Below are positions 1 through 6,380 of a stretch of DNA of 19,998 bases, piece after piece. The notes under the pieces are model-generated. The model did no database searches, had not been told where the DNA came from, and saw only the letters and a program-made list of their open reading frames with translations. Source of the stretch: WSXY01 sp038325105. GTDB taxonomy: Bacteria; Actinomycetota; Coriobacteriia; Anaerosomatales; Anaerosomataceae. Within the stretch, counting starts at the first letter, position 1. Every line of letters starts with the position of its first letter. The DNA is taken from positions 1-19,998 of the forward strand of contig JBBQIR010000040.1 of NCBI GenBank assembly GCA_038325105.1, in the 5' to 3' direction. The position numbers and the translations under genes were made by a program.

Positions 1-416
1 GTCACGAGATCCGCGCGGCACGGGAAGATCTGGGCGACGCGGAGTTCGTTTTCGCGAACGATATGCCGAAGCGCACGACGATTACGGCGTACTACGCCAT
101 GTTCCATGCGGCACGCGCGCTTGTTCTTGCCAAAGGCTACACCGAGAAGAGCCACCACTGCCTCCTCGTCGCATTCCGGGCGCTCTACGGCCAGGACGGT
201 GAGGGACGGGAGTTGGCCCAAGGCATCGAGCAGGCGCGGACGCTCCGCGAGAACGCCGACTACCTCACGCAGTTCTCCCCCGAGTCTGCGGAGGCGATGC
301 TTGCGGTGGCCACGAGATTCGTGGCGTTCGCCGAGCGCTCGCTACCCGTGAAGCAGATGCGAGGCTTCTTGAAGGGCATCGAAACGGACGTCCCGCGTGG
401 AGATGATCGGCTGTGA
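1..416 (+). CDS. HEPN-domain protein, 5' partial
   Basis: The frame is open from base 3 with no stop, so the gene begins left of the window; the ATG at 63 is internal. The visible part starts with an EIRAAREDLGDAEF-like helix, followed by YYAMFHAARALVLAKG. Near the end are LRENADY and a final amphipathic helix. This order (AR..DL..A, then AYYAMFHAARALL, then R..ADY) is the HEPN fold of PF05168. Such proteins are small all-helical RNases or RNase-like partners of MNT nucleotidyltransferases. No clear R-x4-6-H catalytic motif is visible, so nuclease activity is uncertain. The TGA at 414-416 overlaps the GTG of a PIN-like frame, an arrangement typical of toxin-antitoxin pairs. A partner may lie upstream, outside the window. 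Confidence 0.8.
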   Translation, partial: HEIRAAREDLGDAEFVFANDMPKRTTITAYYAMFHAARALVLAKGYTEKSHHCLLVAFRALYGQDGEGRELAQGIEQARTLRENADYLTQFSPESAEAMLAVATRFVAFAERSLPVKQMRGFLKGIETDVPRGDDRL

Positions 417-532
417 GCGTGGTGGACTCCTCAGGCTGGCTGGGGTACTTCGCTGCCGGTCCGAACGCGCGATCTTTCGTGGAGGCGCGCGAGGGGAGCT
501 ACGTCCGGGTACTGTTCTCTGCAAAGACGTAG
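413..532 (+). pseudogene. Truncated PIN-domain (VapC-like) toxin fragment
   Basis: A GTG at 413 overlaps the HEPN stop (GTGA). It opens a 39-codon frame beginning VSVVDSSGWLGYFAAGPNA, which closely matches the N-terminus of VapC-type PIN ribonucleases, including the first acidic metal-binding residue (D of VVDSS). Family members are about 130-140 residues. Here the frame hits TAG at 530-532, and the remaining acidic residues of the PIN active site are absent. The same frame is then open again to 643 (see the next entry). I infer a decayed toxin gene, coupled in translation to the HEPN gene. It would be inactive as a nuclease. The alternative, a new short partner peptide, cannot be excluded. 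Confidence 0.6.
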
Positions 533-643
533 CGTTCAGGGAATCTCCACGTCCTCCCGGAGGAGTGCGGAGCCACTGTCGATCCCAAGCAGCTGGCGCA
601 ATACCATGAAAAGAAGCCACTAGACAACCGAATTTCATGGTAG
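533..643 (+). pseudogene. In-frame remnant after the PIN stop, unrecognised
   Basis: Directly after the TAG at 530-532 the same frame runs for 36 codons to a TAG at 641-643. It includes the hydrophilic, gene-like segments LPEECGATVDPKQL and AQYHEKKPLDNRIS. I do not recognise it, and it does not look like the C-terminus of a PIN protein. It may be the tail of another small gene joined by deletion. It has no convincing start codon or ribosome binding site. The rest of the gap to 776 holds no gene that I can support. Confidence 0.25.
602..642. repeat. Perfect 10-bp inverted repeat
   Basis: TACCATGAAA at 602-611 is the exact reverse complement of TTTCATGGTA at 633-642, with a 21-nt spacer. The spacer is too long and the arms too AT-rich for a normal terminator, and no T-tract follows. 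It could be an operator, a recombination-site remnant or an RNA stem. It lies at the junction where the truncated PIN region ends. Confidence 0.6.
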
Positions 644-776
644 GAGCGCCAGCGTGAGTCCCGCCGGCGGGCGCCACGCTGTGGACGCAGGATGCGGGCT
701 TCGCCGGGGACCTCTCGGAGTGCTACGCTCCGATATGCGGGTCACGGGAGGCTCGTGCCTACGCTAAGGGGGAGCT

Positions 777-1256
777 ATGTCCAGGTATGTGAGAGATCTG
801 CCGACTGCGCTCAGCGCCGATCAGGCAGCCGCAGCGACAACGGCCTATCTGCAGGCCGAGGGATTCGTCCCGAAGGACGAAAAGGGCGAGCACGTGTGGC
901 GTAAAGGTGTGGGGGCACTGACCGCGCCGCAGTTCTTCAAGGTCGCTGCGTCCGACAACATGGTTCACATCGAGGCGTGGATGGCCGCCATGGCGATTGT
1001 ACCCGGCGTCTATGTCGGTGAGATGGATCCAACGTCAGGCGCCTATGGCTGGGCCGTGAAGGCCGTCCAGAGGAAGCGCATCCAGACGCTTGAGGGCATT
1101 CTCACGCAGGGGGCACCCGGCATGGCTGCCCAGTCGGCTGCCGCCGCACCCGGCTGGTATCCCGACCCGAACGCGCGTCATGAGCTCCGCTACTGGGACG
1201 GTGCCACCTGGACCGATCAGGTGTCCGACGGGGGACAGGCCTCGGTCGAGTCGTGA
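777..1256 (+). CDS. DUF2510 C-terminal domain protein
   Basis: This 159-residue protein starts at an ATG preceded by AAGGGGGA. The last third contains GWYPDPNARHELRYWDGATW (about 126-145), the DUF2510 signature (G-W-Y-x-D-P ... R-Y-W-D-G-x-x-W). That motif is common in actinobacterial proteins, usually beside membrane segments or other domains, and its function is unknown. The first 110 residues are soluble, with no membrane segment or signal peptide, and look like a compact alpha/beta domain that I do not recognise. An Ala/Pro linker joins the two parts. The stop overlaps the GTG start of the glycosyltransferase by 4 bases, so the two are translationally coupled. Confidence 0.85.
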   Translation: MSRYVRDLPTALSADQAAAATTAYLQAEGFVPKDEKGEHVWRKGVGALTAPQFFKVAASDNMVHIEAWMAAMAIVPGVYVGEMDPTSGAYGWAVKAVQRKRIQTLEGILTQGAPGMAAQSAAAAPGWYPDPNARHELRYWDGATWTDQVSDGGQASVES

Positions 1257-2338
1257 CGCTGCGCCTCCTCGTTCTCGAACCCTACTACGGCGGCTCACAT
1301 CGGGCGGTGCTCGATGCGCTGCTGCCTATGCTCGGCATGGAGTGCGACCTCCTCACGCTGCCCGCACGCAAGTGGAAGTGGCGCATGCGCGGGGCCGCGA
1401 TCACCATGGCAGCCGATGTCCGTGACCGCTACGATGCCGGTGCTCGCTGGGACCTCATCCTGGCGAGCACGTTCCTCAACCTCGCCGAGTTCAAGGGGCT
1501 CGCCAGTGAGGCGGTCGCGAGCGTGCCGGCAATCGTGTACTTCCACGAGAATCAGCTCGTCTACCCCGTTCGTCACACCGCTGAGTGGGACCTTCAGTTC
1601 CCGCTCACGAACATCACGAGTGCGCTTGCGGCCGACGTCTGCCTCTTCAACACGCGCTGGAACCTCGAGCGCTTCTGCGAGGAGATTCCCGGCTTCCTGA
1701 AGCAGTTCCCCGACCACCACCCGAAGGGCGTGGCCGAGCGGATCGCCGCGAAATCGCAGGTCCTGGCGCCGCCGTTTGACCCGGCGCCGTTCGAGGGCGC
1801 GCCGACGCGGGGGCCGCGTGCGCGCATCGTGTGGCCGCACCGGTGGGAGCACGACAAGGACCCGGACGCGTTCTTCTCGGCGGTCTCGACCCTTGCGGCC
1901 GAGGGTCTCGACTTCGAGGTTGCTGTTGCGGGGCAGTCGTTTCGCGAGACCGAGGCGGGCATGGCACTAGCGGCTGCCGCGCTCGGCGACCGGCTCGTAC
2001 ACCTCGGCGAGCCGGAGGGGAGGGGAGCGTACGCCGCGCTCCTCGGCAGTGCGGACATCGCCGTTTCGACTGCCACCAACGAGTTCTTCGGGCTTGCGAT
2101 GATCGAGGCGTGCTACGCGGGATGCTACCCGGTCGTGCCCGATCGCCTCGCGTACCCCGAGATCTATCCCGAGGAGTTTCGCTACCGGGGGCATGACGGG
2201 CTCGTCGCGCGGCTGCGGTCGCTCGTGCTCGAGAGACCTGCGCCGGGCGGTGCGCGGGCACTCGCGGAGCCGTTCACGATCGCACGACTGGCGCCGGCGT
2301 ACCGCGACCTGTTCGAGCAGGTGGCTCGCCGGGCGTAG
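1253..2338 (+). CDS. DUF3524 glycosyltransferase, tRNA-queuosine mannosyltransferase-like
   Basis: This 361-residue protein starts at a GTG overlapping the previous stop (GTGA). It opens with LLVLEPYYGGSH and LLTLPARKWKWRMRGAA (34-50), the hallmark of the DUF3524 domain of GTDC1/QTMAN. The animal enzyme of this family adds mannose from GDP-mannose to queuosine in tRNA-Asp. YFHENQLVYP is at 97-106 and W-P-H-R-W-E-H-D-K-D-P at 194-204. The C-terminal half is a GT4 nucleotide-sugar domain with an EX7E motif, NEFFGLAMIE (E277/E285). The length is close to that of bacterial homologues. The sugar donor and acceptor are inferred from family membership, and no queuosine synthesis gene is in view. The coupling to a DUF2510 protein is unexplained. 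Confidence 0.8.
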   Translation: MTLRLLVLEPYYGGSHRAVLDALLPMLGMECDLLTLPARKWKWRMRGAAITMAADVRDRYDAGARWDLILASTFLNLAEFKGLASEAVASVPAIVYFHENQLVYPVRHTAEWDLQFPLTNITSALAADVCLFNTRWNLERFCEEIPGFLKQFPDHHPKGVAERIAAKSQVLAPPFDPAPFEGAPTRGPRARIVWPHRWEHDKDPDAFFSAVSTLAAEGLDFEVAVAGQSFRETEAGMALAAAALGDRLVHLGEPEGRGAYAALLGSADIAVSTATNEFFGLAMIEACYAGCYPVVPDRLAYPEIYPEEFRYRGHDGLVARLRSLVLERPAPGGARALAEPFTIARLAPAYRDLFEQVARRA

Positions 2339-2410
2339 TCGCGGGGCTGCGAGCCTCTCGCGCAGCGTCTGCGGGAATCCCACTTTGACTTCCACATCCA
2401 CCCCACCTGG

Positions 2411-2446
2411 TACCTTGCAACGCAAACTAGGGTGTGATACAAGGTA
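2411..2446. promoter_or_regulatory. Operator-like inverted repeat upstream of padR
   Basis: TACCTTG at 2411-2417 is the exact reverse complement of CAAGGTA at 2440-2446. A second, shorter pair (ACTA at 2426-2429, TAGT at 2445-2448) overlaps the right arm. The repeat lies 39 bp before the padR start and downstream of a possible -35 element, TTGACT (2385-2390). PadR proteins usually repress their own operon at such sites. The exact -10 element is not clear. Confidence 0.45.
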
Positions 2447-2484
2447 GTCGGTGAGACCAACATGCGACCGAGGAGGGTGATCCC

Positions 2485-2832
2485 GTGGCAGGCAACGATG
2501 CGAGGACCTCTCAGTTCCGCAAAGGCGCCGTCGAACTCGCCATCCTCGCGCTGCTCGACGCGGGTGAGCTCTACGGTGCAGAGATCGTCGAGCGCCTGTC
2601 GATACTGCCGGGCATCGCCGTGACGTCGGGGACGGTCTATCCGCTCCTCGGCCGTCTCAACAAGGCGGGACTCGTCGATTCCGTGTGGCGCGAATCGCCG
2701 CTTGGCCCGCCTCGGAAGTACTACCGGTTGTCCGCTGCGGGCAGCAGCGACCTCAAAGACATGGCTGCGTCGTGGCGGGGACTGTCCTCGGCGATTGACG
2801 CTTTGCTCAAGGAAGTGGGATCCCGTGGCTGA
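2485..2832 (+). CDS. PadR family transcriptional regulator
   Basis: This 115-residue protein starts at GTG with GAGGAGGG upstream. It is an N-terminal winged helix of the PadR type: LAILALLDAGELYGAEIVERL, then a serine/threonine-rich turn (VTSGTVYPLLGRLNKAGLV) and the wing with WRESPLGPPRKYYRLS. This is the short PadR class (subfamily 1-like), with one C-terminal dimerisation helix. It is expected to repress the operon it heads until a ligand, a membrane-active compound or another stress signal releases it. The stop overlaps the start of the next gene by 8 bases. The inverted repeat at 2411-2446 is a plausible binding site. Confidence 0.92.
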   Translation: MAGNDARTSQFRKGAVELAILALLDAGELYGAEIVERLSILPGIAVTSGTVYPLLGRLNKAGLVDSVWRESPLGPPRKYYRLSAAGSSDLKDMAASWRGLSSAIDALLKEVGSRG

Positions 2833-3751
2833 GATGACCGAGATGCGAGAGTACCTCGCGGCGGTACGCGTCGCGCTTGCGGGCGTTCCCGCGCGGGACC
2901 GCGACGAGGCGGTCGCCGAGCTCGAAGCCAACCTGCGAGCCGACGTGGGGCGTCGCGGCGACAACCCGGCGGCACTTGCAGCGGCGCTTACCGACCTGGG
3001 CACACCGGAGCAGTACGCGGAGGCGGTCCGCGATGCGCTTGGCGTCGAGAGTGGCTCGCCGGAGCCGCAGGGCCATCTGCTCGGCATGCCGTACGAGTTT
3101 CGTGCGCCAACGACCGCGCGCATCATGGAACGGATGTGGAATCCTTCCAATCCGCAGATCTTCATGCCCCGCCTGTGGGGCATGGGCTGGGCCATCAACT
3201 TCGGCGCCATCGCCGTGCGTCTCGGTCTGATGCGCCCCGACGACGTGGAACAGCGGCCATTCGAGAACCTCTCGGCACGCGCTGTGTCGCTTGCTGTGGC
3301 GGTGCCGGCGACGCTTGGCGCGATTGCGCTGGTGATCGCGGCCGCGTTCTGGAGCCGGCTACCCGCCTCGGTGCCGCTGCATTTCGACGCCGCAGGTGCG
3401 GCCGACGACTGGGGTCCCAAAGCGGTCGTGATCGGGCTGCTGCTGCTGTTCGGAAGTGGGCTACCCGCGGTCGTGCTTGGCTGGCAGGCGCTCCGCCGGT
3501 CGTCGCCGGGTACGCTCGCGATCACGAGCGTGTTGCTTGCGCTCTTCAGCACGTTGTCTGTCGTCATCCTCGCTTACACGGTCGCCAACGCCGTGTATCA
3601 CATTGCAGGATGGTGGATCGGCGCACTCATCCTCGGCAGCCTTGTGGTGCCGGGCGCGATGTTCGTACTGCTGGCTCGTTCCAGTCTCAAAGCAGAATGG
3701 CGCTCGGCAACGGAGCCGCGCGACTCGGACCCTGAGGAGGGCGCACGATGA
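2825..3751 (+). CDS. HAAS/DUF5808/DUF1648 integral membrane protein
   Basis: I place the start at GTG 2825, inside the end of padR and after AAGGAAG, giving 308 residues; the frame is open farther upstream, but only as a shadow of padR. Residues 4-75 are an alpha-helical HAAS/DUF1700-like domain (MREYLAAVRVAL ... DLGTPEQYAE), which typically partners PadR regulators. Residues 105-140 (NPSNPQIFMPRLWGMGWAIN) match DUF5808. Residues 178-200 (RLPASVPLHFDAAGAADDWG) are a DUF1648 motif between membrane helices. About five membrane segments follow, and the tail is acidic. Its role is probably envelope sensing or modulation of the ABC exporter encoded downstream. This rests on context; no enzymatic residues are recognised. 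Confidence 0.8.
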   Translation: MAEMTEMREYLAAVRVALAGVPARDRDEAVAELEANLRADVGRRGDNPAALAAALTDLGTPEQYAEAVRDALGVESGSPEPQGHLLGMPYEFRAPTTARIMERMWNPSNPQIFMPRLWGMGWAINFGAIAVRLGLMRPDDVEQRPFENLSARAVSLAVAVPATLGAIALVIAAAFWSRLPASVPLHFDAAGAADDWGPKAVVIGLLLLFGSGLPAVVLGWQALRRSSPGTLAITSVLLALFSTLSVVILAYTVANAVYHIAGWWIGALILGSLVVPGAMFVLLARSSLKAEWRSATEPRDSDPEEGAR

Positions 3752-4065
3752 ACAACGTACCTCTGAACGAACTGCCGACCGGTGTGATCGTCGCGCTCGT
3801 TGTGTACGGGGTGCTCCAGATCGGCATCGAGATCTACGCGCTCGTCCAGATGTTTAAGACGCCGGAGGACCGGCTCGTGTTCGGCAAGCGCTGGGTGTGG
3901 GTGCTCCTGATCCTGTTCGTGAACCTCATTGGGGCGATCGTCTTCCTCGCTGCCGGGCGCAAACCTGCGATGGCGGTGGAGCAGCCGGGTGCGCAGCAGA
4001 CGCCCGTGACCGACCGCGCCCGCCGTGCCACCGATGTGCTCTACGGCGGCAAGGACGGCGAGTAG
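3748..4065 (+). CDS. PLDc_N (YxlE-like) small membrane protein
   Basis: This 105-residue protein has an ATG overlapping the previous stop (ATGA). It has two membrane helices (about 13-33 and 48-67) separated by QMFKTPEDRLVFGKRWVW. This is the PLDc_N arrangement (helix, short basic loop with W-x-W, helix ending N-x-x-G). The tail is soluble, with no catalytic HKD motif. In Bacillus, YxlE of this family sits beside the ABC pair YxlFG in the sigma-Y operon and affects sigma-factor activity. The order here (PLDc_N, ATPase, permease) is the same. By analogy it may be an accessory or sensor of the transporter. Confidence 0.75.
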   Translation: MNNVPLNELPTGVIVALVVYGVLQIGIEIYALVQMFKTPEDRLVFGKRWVWVLLILFVNLIGAIVFLAAGRKPAMAVEQPGAQQTPVTDRARRATDVLYGGKDGE

Positions 4066-4066
4066 C

Positions 4067-4999
4067 GTGGTCGATACGGTTCCGGCGATCCGACTGCGCC
4101 GGCTGACGAAAACGTACGGCGACGCGCACGCGCTCGACGGCGTCGAGCTCACTGTCCCCGAGGGCTCGGTCTTCGGCTTCCTCGGCCCAAACGGCGCGGG
4201 TAAAACGACGACGTTGCGAATCCTCACCGGGCTCGCGCGCGCGACGTCGGGATCCGCGAAGGTCTTCGGCATCGAAGTGGCGGACGCGGGCAATGACGTT
4301 CGGGCGCGCATCGGTTTCCTGCCCGACGTTCCCGGCTTCTACGACTGGATGACCGCCGAGGAGTTCCTGCGGTTCGCAGGCTCGCTCTTTGGGATTGCCG
4401 GCAGCACGCTCGATGCGCGGGTGGAGTCGCTTCTCGATCTGGCCGGACTCACGGACGTGACGACGAAAGTCGGCGGCTACTCGCGCGGGATGAAGCAGCG
4501 TCTCGGGGTGGCGCAGGCCCTCATCAACGCGCCGTCGCTCCTCATGCTCGACGAGCCCACGTCGGCGCTCGACCCGATCGGCCGCAAGGAAGTCCTCGAC
4601 ATGATCGCCTCGCTCGCGGGACGCACGACTGTGTTCTTCTCGACGCACATCCTGTCCGATGTGGAGCGGGTCTGCGACACGGTCGCTATCCTCGATCGCG
4701 GGCATGTTGTTACCCAGGCGCCGATCGATGAGCTCAAAGCCCGCTACGGGGCGCAGAAGGTCGTGGTGGACGTTACCGGAGGGGTCGAGGACCTCGTGCG
4801 AGACTTCGAGCGCGAGGCGTGGGCGAGTGCGGTCGCGCATGAGAACCACACCATCGAGGTCACGGTTGCCGATGTCGACGCCGCACGGCGCGCGATTCCC
4901 GCCGCCGTGGCAGCCCGTGGCGTCGGCCTCGTCCGCTTCGAAGGCGGGGAAGTCTCACTCGAAGAAGTCTTTGTCGACCTGGTGGGAGGGGACCGCTGA
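4067..4999 (+). CDS. ABC transporter ATP-binding protein
   Basis: The start GTG at 4067 lies one base after the previous stop. The frame is open back to 4025, but the upstream part is the antisense-free overlap of the PLDc_N gene. The protein is 310 residues. Walker A is GPNGAGKTT (40-48), the signature YSRGMKQR (138-145), Walker B LLMLDEP (158-164) with a D-loop SALD, and the H-loop STH (192-194). The Q-loop position holds LPD, as in many CcmA/DrrA-type ATPases. A C-terminal extension of about 90 residues is typical of the DrrA/NatA subfamily. It energises the permease encoded immediately downstream, probably for export. Confidence 0.93.
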   Translation: MVDTVPAIRLRRLTKTYGDAHALDGVELTVPEGSVFGFLGPNGAGKTTTLRILTGLARATSGSAKVFGIEVADAGNDVRARIGFLPDVPGFYDWMTAEEFLRFAGSLFGIAGSTLDARVESLLDLAGLTDVTTKVGGYSRGMKQRLGVAQALINAPSLLMLDEPTSALDPIGRKEVLDMIASLAGRTTVFFSTHILSDVERVCDTVAILDRGHVVTQAPIDELKARYGAQKVVVDVTGGVEDLVRDFEREAWASAVAHENHTIEVTVADVDAARRAIPAAVAARGVGLVRFEGGEVSLEEVFVDLVGGDR

Positions 5000-5763
5000 T
5001 GCGCGGCTTCGGAGCGTTCCTCGGCAAGGAGCTGCGGGAGATCGCGCGCACGTGGCGCATCTGGGTGCTGCCAGGCATCGTGCTCTTCTTCGCGCTCAGC
5101 GGCCCGCCGCTTGCGAAGGTGACGCCGCAGATCCTCGAGTCCTTCGCGGGTTCGCAGCCGGGCGTCATCATGCAACTCCCGACGCCGACCTACGTCGACG
5201 CCTACGCGTCGTGGGTGAAGAACCTCTCGCAGATGATGGTGTTCGCGGTGATCATCATCTTCGGCGGTCTAGTCACCTCCGAGACGAAGAGCGGCACGGC
5301 GGTGCTCGTGCTCACAAAGCCGCTCTCACGCCCGGCGTTCGTTCTTGCGAAGTTCACGGGCGCGCTCGTGTTGCTCACGGGGAGCATCCTCGTGGGGGCG
5401 CTCGCAACGTGGGGCGTCACGTTGGTGACCTTTGGCGAGGCACCCGTCGGGATCCTGGCGCGTACGACCGGGGCGTGGCTGGCGTTCGGGGTGGTGCTCC
5501 TCGGTGTCATGACGCTCGTGTCGGCGTGGCTCAGCTCGCAGGCGGGCGCGGCGGGCCTTGGTATCGGGGTGTGGTTCGTGCTCCTGATGCTGACGATTTG
5601 GGAGCCGTCGGTGCACTACACGCCCGCCGGGCTGGTGAACGCTGCAAGCGGGGTGCTCATGGGGACCGCTCCCGACCTCGCGTGGCCGCTCGTCACCGGA
5701 GCGCTCATGGTTGCCGGGTGCGTTGCCGGGGCGGTTGCGGTGTTCTCCCGGCGCGAACTCTAG
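4999..5763 (+). CDS. ABC-2 type transporter permease
   Basis: This 254-residue protein has an ATG overlapping the ATPase stop (TGATG). Six hydrophobic segments are visible, roughly at 14-34, 74-92, 112-142, 152-174, 184-206 and 225-247. Between the second and third is the cytoplasmic coupling loop TSETKSGTAVLVLTKPLSR, which is characteristic of ABC-2/NosY-YxlG-like permeases and holds the helix that contacts the ATPase. The first extracytoplasmic loop (about 35-70) is moderately long. It is the last gene of the PadR operon and is followed by a strong terminator. The substrate cannot be told from the sequence. Confidence 0.88.
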   Translation: MRGFGAFLGKELREIARTWRIWVLPGIVLFFALSGPPLAKVTPQILESFAGSQPGVIMQLPTPTYVDAYASWVKNLSQMMVFAVIIIFGGLVTSETKSGTAVLVLTKPLSRPAFVLAKFTGALVLLTGSILVGALATWGVTLVTFGEAPVGILARTTGAWLAFGVVLLGVMTLVSAWLSSQAGAAGLGIGVWFVLLMLTIWEPSVHYTPAGLVNAASGVLMGTAPDLAWPLVTGALMVAGCVAGAVAVFSRREL

Positions 5764-5770
5764 GAACGCG

Positions 5771-5796
5771 AAAGGGGCCCCCGCGGGGGCCCCTTT
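5771..5796. terminator. Bidirectional terminator, 26-bp perfect palindrome
   Basis: The arms AAAGGGGCCCCC (5771-5782) and GGGGGCCCCTTT (5785-5796) are joined by GC, so the whole element is self-complementary. It ends in T on both strands and lies between the convergent permease and rubrerythrin genes, so it can serve both. Confidence 0.85.
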
Positions 5797-5815
5797 GTCA
5801 CGTCCGGGTGCGAAC

Positions 5816-6352
5816 CTACACGTACGTAAGCGCCAGGTCGTCGAGCGTGATGTGGTCGGCCTCCACGTCACTGATCGCGTTCCACACCTCGCGGAGGCGC
5901 TCGTTCGTCGCACGCGTGGCAAAGCCCGCGTAGAGAGCGCTCGCGCGATTCTCCCGCACGAGCGATTCGGCGATGTCCGTCGCCCACGAGCCGGTGGTCT
6001 CGCCCGGGGCCATCAGGTCCGCAGGTTTCGCGACCTTTGCCAGTTTGCAGAATACCGAGCAATGCTCAGCCTCGACCTTAGCCAGACGCTTGTATGCCGA
6101 GCGGAGCGTGTCGTTGTCCTTGCGCTCGGCCATGCCCAGGTAGAAGCGGGTGTTCGCGTGCTCGAGCTCGATCGATGCCTCGAGGTCCGCGCGCTCGACC
6201 TCGGTCAGTTCAATCGCGTTGACCGACGGGTCGAACTCCTCGGGGGCACCCAGGAACTCGGCGTGTGCGCCGCAGAACGGGCAGGTGCCCGGGTTCTCGT
6301 ACCCCAGGTGCGTCTCGCCGCAGATGCGGCAGCGGTACATCTTCAGCTGCAT
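5816..6352 (-). CDS. Rubredoxin-first (reverse) rubrerythrin
   Basis: I start at ATG 6352 (MQLKMYRCRICGE) because GAGAGGAAC lies just upstream; the longer frame to 6568 is antisense noise. The protein has 178 residues. The N-terminal rubredoxin-like knuckle has C8-x2-C11 and C24-x2-C27. It is followed by a four-helix ferritin-like domain with E-H-A-N-T-R-F-Y, K-V-E-A-E-H and a C-terminal D-V-E-A-D-H, which supply the diiron ligands. Rubrerythrins reduce hydrogen peroxide to water with electrons from rubredoxin or ferredoxin. The domain order is reversed relative to classical rubrerythrin, as in the clostridial oxygen-induced reverse type. It is 28 bp downstream of the DJ-1/PfpI gene and probably shares its transcript. 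Confidence 0.9.
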   Translation of the reverse strand: MQLKMYRCRICGETHLGYENPGTCPFCGAHAEFLGAPEEFDPSVNAIELTEVERADLEASIELEHANTRFYLGMAERKDNDTLRSAYKRLAKVEAEHCSVFCKLAKVAKPADLMAPGETTGSWATDIAESLVRENRASALYAGFATRATNERLREVWNAISDVEADHITLDDLALTYV

Positions 6353-6380
6353 GAATGTTCCTCTCTGGATTGTAGGGATG

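Noticed and set aside
660..671. 12-bp palindrome CCCGCCGGCGGG
   Set aside because: Short GC palindromes are expected often in DNA this GC-rich, and no T-tract or partner is visible.
2347..2367. Weak hairpin after the glycosyltransferase gene
   Set aside because: It has only about 6 paired bases with a 9-nt loop and no T-tract, so it is not a supportable terminator.
2479..2829. GATCCCGTGGC occurring at both the padR and HAAS-gene starts (2479-2489, 2819-2829)
   Set aside because: The 11-bp match covers the GTG start regions and is probably chance or shared initiation context. No further similarity extends from it.
2182..3567. 461-codon minus-strand frame
   Set aside because: It is antisense to padR and the HAAS gene, low in complexity (Ser/Arg/Ala) and without a ribosome binding site or domain.
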